From the IMG/VR virus record IMGVR_UViG_3300036804_000069, positions 1 through 28,860 of that record: a DNA stretch of 28,860 nt; one strand, given 5' to 3'. The notes under the pieces were generated by a model that saw nothing but the letters and a program-made list of their open reading frames with translations, ran no database searches and was not told the origin of the DNA. The DNA comes from a virus. Made by a program: the position numbers and the translations under genes. This document shows, in pieces, positions 14,683 through 20,800 of this stretch. The number at the start of each line of letters is the position of its first letter. The stretch's first letter is position 1.

Positions 14683-15801
14683 TCACGCCTCGGCGAGGCG
14701 GATTGCGTACCGGATGCCCTCCAGCTCCCGGCGCGAGCGCGCCGACAGCTCCCGGCTATCCAACATCACGGGGAGGGCTGCGCGTAGCTCGTTCCCAGTT
14801 GAGGTTCCGGGGCGCAGCAAGTTCGGTCGAGCGGCGAGCAGGGACCACAGGGTGTGGACGTTCAGGTCGAAGAAGCCATGGCTCGGGGTCATGCCTCGTA
14901 CGAGGTGGCCCATCAGTTTGTCGCCGGGCCACGGGCCTGGGCTCGGGGCGGCGATGAAGTCGTCGGACAGCTGGATGTGCGGTGCCTCGCCGATCCAGTA
15001 CGCCCAGTAGTTGAGGTTCGCTGCCTCGCCTGCATCGTCGTCGGCGAGCGTCGTGGTGATGAAGTGCCCCATCCGGTCCCGATCGCCCTGCCTGGCGGCG
15101 ACGGCCGCGACCGAGCGGGAGTTGAGCCAGCTTGTCAGCCAGCCGTTCGGGCGCTCGGTCCGCTGCTGCTGGGCCAGCCACTCAGAGGTATCGGGCGCAT
15201 CGTCGTACCCGGCCAGGTAGAGGGCTTGACGGCGCAGTAGGAAGCGTTCCGTGCCGCGCGCATGTTCGGCGGCCTGGCGCATGCGGGAGAAGAAGCGCCT
15301 ACGGTCGGCGGTGGGAAGTTCCGGCCCGCGCGGTACGGGGCCCCGGCGCGGTCGCGGCGGGTCAGGCAGCGCCCGCAGCGGTGTCGGAGTCACGCCGTTG
15401 AGCGGCCAGGCCAGCACCTCAACTAGGTCCCGCTGCATGACCCATGCGCCGATCGGGCTGTCGTCGGCGGATGTGTCCTCGTCGAGCGCACTGGCCAGCA
15501 GTACGTCTGCCTCCATAGCCCGCTCCAAGGCTAAGAGCAGGGCTGGCGCGCTGCCCAGCTGCAAGAGCTGGTGGCGATACATGAGCATCTGCCCGACCGG
15601 CACAGCCGTCAGAGGCCGGCGTCCTGATTCCCATCCTGCAACGGTGTCGGGCGAGATCCGGAACCACTCTGCAAGAGCCTCCTGCGTGTGGCCCAACTGC
15701 TCACGGATCAGGCGGAAGACGTACCCGGACACTATGCCGCCGCGGCCTCTCTGCGGCGTTCCCTGACCGCCGGTCAGGGTGGTGCGTGATCCGGTGCCCA
15801 T
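14683..15801 (-). CDS. XRE-family transcriptional regulator with large C-terminal domain
   Basis: The 372-residue protein has a helix-turn-helix at about 28-75 ([32 protein letters not shown] by parts, recognition helix near 50-60). A helical C-terminal region of about 290 residues follows, with TPR-like or effector-binding character ([16 protein letters not shown], then [14 protein letters not shown], then [19 protein letters not shown]). This architecture is typical of Streptomyces chromosomal regulators, larger than usual phage repressors. ATG 15801-15799 has an AAGGGGG on the minus strand five bases upstream. It diverges from the tiny-gene operon at 15932 across a 130-bp gap and may control it. 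It is unlikely to be the immunity repressor, which better fits the gene at 19245. Confidence 0.82.
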   Translation of the reverse strand: MGTGSRTTLTGGQGTPQRGRGGIVSGYVFRLIREQLGHTQEALAEWFRISPDTVAGWESGRRPLTAVPVGQMLMYRHQLLQLGSAPALLLALERAMEADVLLASALDEDTSADDSPIGAWVMQRDLVEVLAWPLNGVTPTPLRALPDPPRPRRGPVPRGPELPTADRRRFFSRMRQAAEHARGTERFLLRRQALYLAGYDDAPDTSEWLAQQQRTERPNGWLTSWLNSRSVAAVAARQGDRDRMGHFITTTLADDDAGEAANLNYWAYWIGEAPHIQLSDDFIAAPSPGPWPGDKLMGHLVRGMTPSHGFFDLNVHTLWSLLAARPNLLRPGTSTGNELRAALPVMLDSRELSARSRRELEGIRYAIRLAEA

Positions 15802-15931
15802 GGCATCCCCCTTGCCTGTCGAAGCGGCCAGACACCCGTACCCGCAGTCAGTTCAGGCGGTGGCCCCTGCCCCATACCGTCGTATACGCAGTGATGGCCG
15901 GGCGACTCAGGGTAGTGGAAGGGGCGTCGTC

Positions 15932-16084
15932 GTGACGATGACAATCAAGGTGTACGAGGTGAACCGGGAGGGCACCGTCCGCGTCGTGCGCCCGGAGGCC
16001 GAGGTCACCCCGCTCAAGACCGTGGACCAGACGTCCGCGTACCCGGCCTGCGAGTGCGACCGGTGCAAGGACGACCTCCGGTGA
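15932..16084 (+). CDS. Tiny Cys-rich protein, first of three overlapping genes
   Basis: The 50-residue protein begins at GTG 15932 with GGAAGGGG at 15917-15924, seven bases upstream; an ATG two codons later has poorer spacing. It ends with YPACECDRCKDDLR, three cysteines (40, 42, 45) that could help bind zinc, perhaps in a dimer. Similar small proteins occur beside XRE regulators in Streptomyces, but I do not know a function. Its TGA overlaps the next GTG. Confidence 0.7.
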   Translation: MTMTIKVYEVNREGTVRVVRPEAEVTPLKTVDQTSAYPACECDRCKDDLR

Positions 16085-16230
16085 TCGCGCTGACGAAGCG
16101 GCTACCCGTGCCGGGCGACGCGTACCTGACTTGGATCGGTCACACCTACAGGTGCGCTACCTGCCGTGCCGGGGTCACGTGCCCCACAGCAGTACTGCTC
16201 GGCCGGGTCTGGCGGACGGTCCGCCGATGA
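16081..16230 (+). CDS. Tiny Cys-rich protein, second of three overlapping genes
   Basis: The 49-residue protein is too short for routine ORF calling. It starts at a GTG overlapping the previous stop (GTGA) and ends at a TGA overlapping the next ATG. It contains YRCATCRAGVTC (Cys25, Cys28, Cys34) and a basic C-terminus (GRVWRTVRR). Strict overlap on both sides supports it as a real, coupled gene. Function unknown; a partial zinc site is plausible. Confidence 0.62.
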   Translation: MIALTKRLPVPGDAYLTWIGHTYRCATCRAGVTCPTAVLLGRVWRTVRR

Positions 16231-16388
16231 AGACCGAATCAAGTCGGATCATCACGCACTGCTGTTGGGACATGGACCCGAAGACCGCCGCCCGGTGCGC
16301 CCTGGAGCCCAGGCACAAGGGCGACCACTACGACCCGTACGCCCGCCCCTCATGGGACCGGCCGGGTACCTCGTGGCCCGCCAAATGA
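16227..16388 (+). CDS. Tiny zinc-motif protein, third of three overlapping genes
   Basis: The 53-residue protein starts at an ATGA overlap with the previous gene. Residues 12-34 carry CCWDMDP...RCALEPRHKGDH, a C-x-L-x3-H-x-G-x-H type motif found in many small actinobacterial proteins and probably zinc-binding. It ends with Trp/Pro-rich YARPSWDRPGTSWPAK. No function is known to me. A hairpin follows its stop. Confidence 0.68.
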   Translation: MKTESSRIITHCCWDMDPKTAARCALEPRHKGDHYDPYARPSWDRPGTSWPAK

Positions 16389-16390
16389 CA

Positions 16391-16432
16391 CCCGCTCGCG
16401 GCTGTTGATCGCGCCGGCCAGCCGCGGGCGGG
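16391..16432 (+). terminator. Hairpin ending the tiny-gene operon
   Basis: A 14-bp stem with one G-T pair (CCCGCTCGCGGCTG at 16391-16404 with CAGCCGCGGGCGGG at 16419-16432, 14-nt loop) begins two bases after the stop codon. There is no clear T-run, so termination may be partial or rho-assisted. Confidence 0.5.
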
Positions 16433-16671
16433 CCCACTCTTCAGCAAGCCGGAATCGCAGCCCGCACCCCACCTAGACCGCCCTGGTCAACTGCCCCCGT
16501 CGGTTGGCCGGGGCTCCCCGCCCGTACCCGAGGCCGGCGGCGACCGGGTGCGGCAGAGGCTGAACTTGACCCTGCCGCTTACAGACTCCCGTCGGCTGCC
16601 GCCCCTTGGGCGGTCGGGCAGTCGACGGGTAGCGGGCGGAGAAACCCCCGCCCCCAACGAAGGGATTGACC
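16433..16671 (+). promoter_or_regulatory. Structured leader before the DUF397 gene
   Basis: This 239-base gap holds no convincing gene. It contains a compound inverted repeat at 16588-16629 (outer arms CCCGTCG/CGACGGG, inner CTGCC/GGCAG and CCGCCC/GGGCGG) and a further hairpin GGGCGG/CCGCCC at 16634-16653. That hairpin ends 18 bases before the ATG at 16672. It could be a terminator-attenuator leader or a protein-binding region. No confident promoter was identified. Confidence 0.4.
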
Positions 16672-16878
16672 ATGAGTGATCAGCCCGTGTTCGAGTTCGT
16701 TTCGGCGGCCATGTGCCGCGACAAGAAGGTGGGCAACTGCCCGCAGGTCGCACTCAATGTTCCCGGTACCGTGGCGGTGCGGGACAGTGAGCGGCCGGAC
16801 GAGGTCGTCACGATGACGGCTGCCGGGTGGGCATCGCTTGCTGCCGCGGTGAAGGCTGGAGAGTTCGACCTGACCTGA
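16672..16878 (+). CDS. DUF397-domain protein
   Basis: The 68-residue protein matches the actinobacterial DUF397 pattern: CRDKKVGNCPQVAL, then GTVAVRDSERPDEVVTMTAAGWASLAAAVKAGEFD by parts. The VAVRDS-x-P and W-x2-F/L-x-G-E-F-D phrases are diagnostic. In Streptomyces these proteins are encoded beside XRE regulators of the WhiJ/AbaA type and have been proposed to act with them in developmental control or as toxin-antitoxin-like pairs. Here the nearest XRE gene is the divergent one at 14683, about 870 bases away. ATG 16672 has a GAAGGG upstream. Its presence strengthens the view that this block came from a host chromosome. Confidence 0.82.
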   Translation: MSDQPVFEFVSAAMCRDKKVGNCPQVALNVPGTVAVRDSERPDEVVTMTAAGWASLAAAVKAGEFDLT

Positions 16879-16889
16879 GAGGTAGTCCT

Positions 16890-17060
16890 GTGAGTTGCTG
16901 CCCGCGCTGCACTGCTGCGTCCCTGATTGATCCGGAGAGCGGTTTGCGATGGTGCGCTCGGTGCGGGCAGCACTTCGGTCTTGAGGTCCGCCGTTGCTCG
17001 GGGCTTTGGTGGCAGCGCGCTCGCGCTACCAGAGCGCCGGCCAGGCTTCGGGAGCACTGA
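16890..17060 (+). CDS. Small zinc-ribbon protein
   Basis: The 56-residue protein starts at GTG 16890, 11 bases after the DUF397 stop, behind GAGAGG. It has two cysteine pairs, CCPRC (3-7) and CARC (22-25), spaced as in a zinc ribbon, followed by a basic, Arg/Ala-rich tail. It lacks further domains. The role is unknown; a nucleic-acid or protein-binding knuckle is plausible. It is the last gene before the candidate attP. Confidence 0.65.
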   Translation: MSCCPRCTAASLIDPESGLRWCARCGQHFGLEVRRCSGLWWQRARATRAPARLREH

Positions 17061-17142
17061 CCAGGACGACACCGACCGCCCCGGTCGGCCGCACCCCGTC
17101 GGCCGGCCGGGGCTCACTCGCGTCTTTCCCGCAGGTCAGCAG

Positions 17143-17192
17143 CCACATGTTTTAGACACAATGTTGGTGGTCACTGTGTACAAAACATGCTC
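17143..17192. other. Candidate phage attachment site (attP)
   Basis: An AT-rich island lies 28-78 bases beyond the 3' end of the integrase gene. It contains a 44-bp imperfect dyad at 17146-17189 with arms CATGTTTT and AAAACATG, then ACACA/TGTGT, then TG/CA. From the outside inward, 15 of the first 18 positions pair, while the central 8 bases do not. The centre falls on the non-palindromic dinucleotide GT at 17167-17168. This size, symmetry and location match attP sites of large serine integrases. No experimental or homologous site is available here to confirm it. Confidence 0.6.
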
Positions 17193-17220
17193 CTACTACC
17201 GCAGTCAGCCCCTGGGTGGG

Positions 17221-18852
17221 CTACTCGGCCTCGGTGGTCACCTCGGCCCATGGGTCAGGCTCCCACATCGGGTGGACCTCGACGCTCACCCCGTTTTCCG
17301 TCCGGACGAGCGCCACCCGCCGCAGGAGCTGCTTCAGTAGAGCGTTCTTCTCGGTGTCGTGCATCTCGACCCAGGTATCCAGCAGCCCCATGAGGATCGG
17401 CTCGTAGTCGGTTCGGTGCGGCATGGTCTCCACCTTCGCTACCCGTTCCATCGCCGCCGTGTTCACCGCCTGCTGCTGCCTGATCCTGTCGCGCGTTGCC
17501 TCGTACTCACCAGGCCCGTACTCGTCCGGATTCATGGCCCGGTCGGCGCGTAGGTTCGTGAGGCCGGCCGCGAGCTTGATTGCTTCCGCTTCCAGCCGCG
17601 CCCGCTCGCGGGCCGCCATCGCCCTCTCGTCGATGACTGCACTGCGCGGGGCGGGGATTGGGGGCGCCGCGTCGATATCGGGGGCCACCTCCCGTTCCGC
17701 CCACGCGCGGACTTCCTTTTCAACGTGTGCGCGGTTTGCCCATACACCGCCGCAGCCATGCATTGCCGTGATAGCCCGTAGACCGCATGCGTAGGCGTAG
17801 CCGCGCACGTTGGTAACGACGCCTTTTACGGATCGCTGGGCTGACTGTGCGGGGACAGTCCCGTGGCACTCACCGCATTTGATCAGATTGGTGAGGGGGT
17901 AGAGCGCCCGTCGAGCCCGCGGCGGGGTCGCCTTGATTGCCTTGCGGCGCTCGCGGTACAGCTGCCACAGCTCCGCGTCAACCAAGTCCTCTTGGGCACC
18001 TGGCACGAAGAGCATGTCAGGGCAGTTGCCGCGTTTTTCCTGGGGGCACCGGCAGGCTGGATTGTGGACGCGGAGGAGCCCCGCGCAGAAGCCGGAATCC
18101 ATGTAGCGCATCAGGGTCTGTTGGGACCATGCGCCGCCGCGGACGGTGCGCCATCCGGCCTGGTTCAGGTCAGCCACCATGCCGTAAAAGGGGTCGCCGT
18201 CTACGTATTGCCTGTATCGGTCGGCCATAACCGGGCCGGTCTCTGGGTGAGCTGTGTACGTCTCTTCTTGCAGCCGCCATCCTGTCGGGGCTTGCGCATC
18301 AGGGACGCGGCGAGGCGTCCAAATGTACCCGAACCGAGGCCGACCGGTTGAGGGCAGGTGAAGTTTGTAGCGGCGGTGGTCGTGCGTCTCCCGCCACTGC
18401 TCGCCGCGTACGTCGCTTTCGTAGGCGGCGAATTCGAAGAGGATGCCGCGCTGGAGTCGGCCAGTGGCGGTGCGGGCGTCGCCTTCCTCGGTGGCGGATT
18501 GCAGCTGCCCGCCCGCATCTTCAAGGCGCTTGAGGTTGACCGCGACGCCGTCGCGGGTGCGCCCGAAGCGCGAGTATTTCCAGACCGCGATGCCCTTGAC
18601 GTCACCGGCTTCTATCCGCTTGATACCGCCCATGATCTTGCGTTTGAAGTTCCGGCCGGTTGTGTCAAGGTCGGTAATCCAATCGACGATGCGCCGGCCG
18701 GTGCGGGTGGCCCATGCCTCAATGGCGGTGCGTTGTAGCTCTGGGCTGATCTTTTCTTCCTTCCATGTGCTGACTCGGATGTAACCGAGCCAGGGCTCGC
18801 CGTCCTCATTGGTCGGCGAGCCCTGGAAGGTGGCTGGTACTGCTGTGGTCAT
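17221..18852 (-). CDS. int: Large serine integrase
   Basis: The 543-residue protein is a large serine recombinase. The catalytic domain (about 20-165) has YIRVST with catalytic Ser28, and AVWKYSRFGRTRDG with the helix-E arginines. A recombinase domain follows (about 185-290, GRPRFGYIW, then VADLNQAGWRTVRGGAWSQQTL). A zinc ribbon has CGEC and later C-x-C cysteines (LIKCGECHG, YACGL, HGCGG). A coiled coil (RERARLEAEAIKLAAGL) precedes the C-terminus. It would recombine attP with a host attB without supercoiling; excision needs a directionality factor not identified here. ATG 18852-18850 lies one base from the stop of the upstream membrane gene, which favours it over an extended frame reaching 19029 that overlaps that gene. 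Confidence 0.93.
   Translation of the reverse strand: MTTAVPATFQGSPTNEDGEPWLGYIRVSTWKEEKISPELQRTAIEAWATRTGRRIVDWITDLDTTGRNFKRKIMGGIKRIEAGDVKGIAVWKYSRFGRTRDGVAVNLKRLEDAGGQLQSATEEGDARTATGRLQRGILFEFAAYESDVRGEQWRETHDHRRYKLHLPSTGRPRFGYIWTPRRVPDAQAPTGWRLQEETYTAHPETGPVMADRYRQYVDGDPFYGMVADLNQAGWRTVRGGAWSQQTLMRYMDSGFCAGLLRVHNPACRCPQEKRGNCPDMLFVPGAQEDLVDAELWQLYRERRKAIKATPPRARRALYPLTNLIKCGECHGTVPAQSAQRSVKGVVTNVRGYAYACGLRAITAMHGCGGVWANRAHVEKEVRAWAEREVAPDIDAAPPIPAPRSAVIDERAMAARERARLEAEAIKLAAGLTNLRADRAMNPDEYGPGEYEATRDRIRQQQAVNTAAMERVAKVETMPHRTDYEPILMGLLDTWVEMHDTEKNALLKQLLRRVALVRTENGVSVEVHPMWEPDPWAEVTTEAE
18790..18826 (-). promoter_or_regulatory. Perfect 12-bp hairpin in the 5' coding part of int
   Basis: CCAGGGCTCGCC at 18790-18801 is exactly complementary to GGCGAGCCCTGG at 18815-18826, with a 13-nt loop. 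It lies 27-63 bases into the integrase reading frame. Such a strong stem just after a start codon can slow ribosomes, hide translation signals or cause early termination, so it may limit integrase synthesis. There is no T-run on the minus-strand transcript side. Confidence 0.55.
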
Positions 18853-18853
18853 G

Positions 18854-19219
18854 TCACTGAGCTTTCCGTTCGGGGTTGTTGGTGCCGGTGACGCGAGTGG
18901 GCAGCCGCCGGACGTTTTCGAAGTCAGCGTGGCCGCCGTCTCCGGTCGGCGCGGTGGTTGGCGGTTCAAGCAGGCCGCGGGCGACGTGGTCGAGGGCGAG
19001 GCGGTATCCGGCGGTGTGTGCGTCGGCAAGCTGGTCGGCTGCCACCTGTTGGGCGCGGCGTTGGGTCCAATAGACGACTACTGGGAGGGCGGCGAGTGTC
19101 GTAAGTAGGCCGACGGTAGCGAGCAGGTCGGCATGGTGGGTGGGAAGAAGTCCGGCAGCACCTGTGAGAAGTCCGGCCGTGACGGCGAGAATTGCGGCCG
19201 GCGGGATGGTGTGGCGCAT
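18854..19219 (-). CDS. Two-span membrane protein between repressor and integrase
   Basis: The 121-residue protein has two predicted membrane helices (about 5-26, IPPAAILAVTAGLLTGAAGLLP, and 32-51, LLATVGLLTTLAALPVVVYW) joined by a very short His/Asp loop. A 68-residue soluble tail follows, with a helix QRRAQQVAADQLADAHTAGYRLALDHVARGLL and a basic end. By the positive-inside rule the tail faces the cytoplasm. ATG 19219-19217 has GGAGG seven bases upstream. It lies 25 bases after the repressor gene and one base before int, so all three should share one transcript expressed in lysogens. No family is recognised. Superinfection exclusion is a reasonable guess from the position, not shown by sequence. 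Confidence 0.78.
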   Translation of the reverse strand: MRHTIPPAAILAVTAGLLTGAAGLLPTHHADLLATVGLLTTLAALPVVVYWTQRRAQQVAADQLADAHTAGYRLALDHVARGLLEPPTTAPTGDGGHADFENVRRLPTRVTGTNNPERKAQ

Positions 19220-19244
19220 GGTGCTGCCTCCGTGCTCGGTTCGA

Positions 19245-19676
19245 TTACTCGGCGACGGCGTCGCCGTTGGTGGTGGGGGGCTTCCGTAGGGTTTCTGTCA
19301 TTGAGACGAACAAGCGGCGTGCCTGATCGTCGACGATGCCAAGTTCGTCTGCTGCCTCGTCGGGTGTGATGTGCCGCCGGGCGCCGGGGGTCTGAACGGC
19401 CCTTAGTTCGTCTGCCGAGAGGATGCCGGCGCGGACGAGGATTTCGGCCAGGGGTACGTCAAGGGCTGCGGCAAGTTGGGCTAGGACTCGGGTATCTGTG
19501 GCGCCCTGGCCGCTAAGAATGCGGCTGATTGTGGCGCGGCCAATGCCGGAGTCGTCCGCGAATCGCGTGCGGCCTCCGCCGCGGGCTGACATCTCGTATC
19601 CGCGGCGAACAAGCTGATCGTGCAGCCACTCGCCGAACTGTTGGGCCTGAGCCCCAAGCCCATCTCTATGTTCCAT
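19245..19676 (-). CDS. HTH repressor, probable immunity repressor
   Basis: The 143-residue protein has a Cro/CI-type helix-turn-helix (about 14-75: FGEWLHDQLVRRGYEMS, then FADDSGIGRATISRILSGQG, then DTRVLAQLAAALDVPLAEIL). A C-terminal region with a helical DEAADELGIVDDQARRLFVSM may dimerise it. There is no peptidase (LexA/CI-like) domain. It heads the minus-strand lysogeny unit and diverges from the Cro-like gene, the standard arrangement of a genetic switch. The ATG at 19676-19674 has no Shine-Dalgarno; a TANNNT hexamer 6 bases upstream suggests a leaderless message. A 14-bp palindrome overlaps the start codon, consistent with self-repression. Confidence 0.82.
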   Translation of the reverse strand: MEHRDGLGAQAQQFGEWLHDQLVRRGYEMSARGGGRTRFADDSGIGRATISRILSGQGATDTRVLAQLAAALDVPLAEILVRAGILSADELRAVQTPGARRHITPDEAADELGIVDDQARRLFVSMTETLRKPPTTNGDAVAE

Positions 19677-19684
19677 GGATGGAA
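19671..19684. promoter_or_regulatory. Operator candidate O1 at the repressor start
   Basis: TTCCATGGATGGAA on the plus strand (TTCCATCCATGGAA on the other) has 6-bp arms around a 2-bp centre. It covers the repressor ATG and the end of the putative minus -10 hexamer TACGTT (19688-19683). It matches the consensus KTCCAYYCRTGGAM shared with O2 and O3. Confidence 0.6.
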
Positions 19685-19707
19685 CGTACCGCCCGTGGCC
19701 GGTACGT
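19684..19707. repeat. Inverted repeat upstream of the repressor
   Basis: ACGTACCG (19684-19691) and CGGTACGT (19700-19707) form perfect 8-bp arms separated by 8 bases, directly beside O1. TACCG arms also occur next to O2 and O3, so this may be a second binding element of the switch, for the repressor or the Cro-like protein. Confidence 0.5.
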
Positions 19708-19891
19708 GCATCGAGACTCTGAGTGCTGGCTTCGAATTTTCACGATTCACGCACACAAAGCACCCCCGACGTGCCATTTATTCGAACGCATGACCGAATC
19801 AATGACTGATCGTGCCGCTTTGTTGGCTCTGTGTCAACAAGAAGGGAATCGGGCGTTCCGCAACCCGCATCGTCCACATGTCGTGCTAACG

Positions 19892-19905
19892 TTCCACTCG
19901 TGGAC
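19892..19905. promoter_or_regulatory. Operator candidate O2 at the Cro-like gene promoter
   Basis: TTCCACTCGTGGAC has arms TCCAC/GTGGA around TC. It directly overlaps the last base of the putative -10 TAACGT and lies about 30 bases upstream of the Cro-like ATG. Seven bases after its TGGA comes TACCG, as at O3. Confidence 0.6.
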
Positions 19906-19937
19906 GGACGATACCGGCCACGAAAGGACGATCTCTC

Positions 19938-20144
19938 ATGTACGACCGCTCTGCCCTCATCGCAGCCGCCCAAGACATGGGCGACCTCACCCCTTCCGAC
20001 GTCTCCCGACGGCTGAAGGTTGCACGGAACACCGGATGGCGATTGTGGAACGGACACACCGCACCGTCCGCGCAACTGGCGGCCCTCGTTGAGCGCGAAT
20101 ACGGCGTTTCCGCGCGGCACTTGATCAAGCGAACCGCCGCATGA
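19938..20144 (+). CDS. Cro-like small HTH protein
   Basis: The 68-residue protein is almost entirely one helix-turn-helix domain (about 18-62: TPSDVSRRLKVARNTGWRLWNG, then APSAQLAALVEREYGVSARHLI). It is the first gene of the rightward early operon and diverges from the repressor, the place of Cro or of a directionality factor. The GWRLWNG recognition segment with tryptophan is unlike the repressor's. ATG 19938 has AAAGGA at 19923-19928. Its stop overlaps the next ATG (ATGA). Both Cro-type switching and excision control are possible. Confidence 0.8.
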   Translation: MYDRSALIAAAQDMGDLTPSDVSRRLKVARNTGWRLWNGHTAPSAQLAALVEREYGVSARHLIKRTAA

Positions 20145-20329
20145 CCACGCCGACCACCACCCGCGAGCAGGCCATCCGTAACGCCCGTGCCGTCCTTGAC
20201 GCCGCCCTTGACCGGATCGCCCGCGACCGCGCCGAGGGTCGTCTCACCCCGGACGCCGAGTCCCGTATCCGGCTGGCCGAGCGCCGCTACGCCCGCCGCC
20301 ACCCGCAGCACACCAACTGCGCCGCCTGA
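20141..20329 (+). CDS. Small helical early protein, unknown
   Basis: The 62-residue protein starts with an ATGA overlap to the Cro-like gene. It is charged and helical (REQAIRNARAVLDAALDRIARDRAEG, then ESRIRLAERRYARRHPQH by parts) with one cysteine at the end. It could be a small DNA- or protein-binding accessory of the switch gene to which it is coupled. No family recognised. Confidence 0.72.
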   Translation: MTTPTTTREQAIRNARAVLDAALDRIARDRAEGRLTPDAESRIRLAERRYARRHPQHTNCAA

Positions 20330-20339
20330 CCACGAAAAA

Positions 20340-20370
20340 GGGCCGCCCCGGATTCCGCCCGGGACGACCC
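20340..20370 (+). terminator. Intergenic hairpin in the early operon
   Basis: An imperfect stem (GGG-CG-CCCGG pairing with CCGGG-CG-CCC, two C-A mismatches, 7-nt loop) follows the gene ending at 20329. It has A residues before it and no T-run after it. On the minus strand it would be followed by CTTTTTC, so it may stop antisense transcription or act as an RNA-processing structure. Confidence 0.45.
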
Positions 20371-20395
20371 ACACGACCGTGAGGAGACACGAATC

Positions 20396-20800
20396 GTGAA
20401 CACCCCGCACACTACCCGCCGCCCGCTCCGTGGTGCGCTCGCCATCTACGGCGCCCGCTCCGCCCGCCGCGACATGCAGCGCACAGCAGTGATCGGCCGC
20501 CAGCTCGACCAGATCGCCCCCGGCGTCGCCATGGTCCGCACGGTGCCCGTGATGACCGACGGTCTCGGCGGTACCGACCGCCGGTACACGACATGGGCCA
20601 CCCTCGACAACGACCTCGGCCAGCCCATCGGCGACCGCGCCGCCAACCGCGCCGTCCGCCAGCTGCTCCACCACATGTTCCCCGGCGCCGACTGGACCCG
20701 CCCGCAGAACTACGACGTCCGCACCGGGCAGCTCACCATCCCGCAGCCGCTCACCGCCCCGGCCGGCCTCGGCATCGACACCGCACCGGTATCCCGATGA
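20396..20800 (+). CDS. Conserved early protein, unknown
   Basis: The 134-residue protein starts at GTG 20396 behind GAGGAG. It has a basic N-terminus (TTRRPLRGALAIYGARSARRDM), then a mixed strand-helix part with VAMVRTVPVMTDGLGG, RYTTWATLDNDLG, a helix NRAVRQLLHHMFPGADW, and a strand YDVRTGQLTIPQ. The pattern of a small alpha/beta protein is clear but I do not recognise the family. It is coupled to the next gene by an ATGA overlap, placing it in the recombination part of the early operon. Confidence 0.78.
   Translation: MNTPHTTRRPLRGALAIYGARSARRDMQRTAVIGRQLDQIAPGVAMVRTVPVMTDGLGGTDRRYTTWATLDNDLGQPIGDRAANRAVRQLLHHMFPGADWTRPQNYDVRTGQLTIPQPLTAPAGLGIDTAPVSR

Larger units (their letters stand above)
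19677..19937. promoter_or_regulatory. Divergent control region of the lysis-lysogeny switch
   Basis: This 261-base gap holds no convincing gene and is less GC-rich than its surroundings. It contains O1 and its flanking repeat at the left, O2 at the right, and in the middle an inverted repeat TTGTTG-N9-CAACAA (19820-19840). On the minus strand a consensus -35 TTGACA (19837-19832) has a 17-base spacer to CACGAT (19814-19809), a possible second repressor promoter with a long leader. On the plus strand TAACGT (19887-19892) is a plausible -10 for the Cro-like gene, without a good -35. Confidence 0.6.

Noticed and set aside
17143-17192. The dyad as an int terminator or as attL/attR
   Set aside because: Its arms are separated by 28 bases, unsuitable for a terminator, and symmetry on both sides argues against a recombined hybrid site.
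17221-19029. Integrase extended to an upstream ATG at 19029
   Set aside because: The extension is Pro/Thr-rich antisense of the membrane protein gene; ATG 18852 fits the family N-terminus and the gene junction.
19529-20092. A 187-codon plus-strand frame across the switch region
   Set aside because: It overlaps the repressor antisense and the Cro-like gene out of frame, has no ribosome-binding site and covers the operators and promoters.
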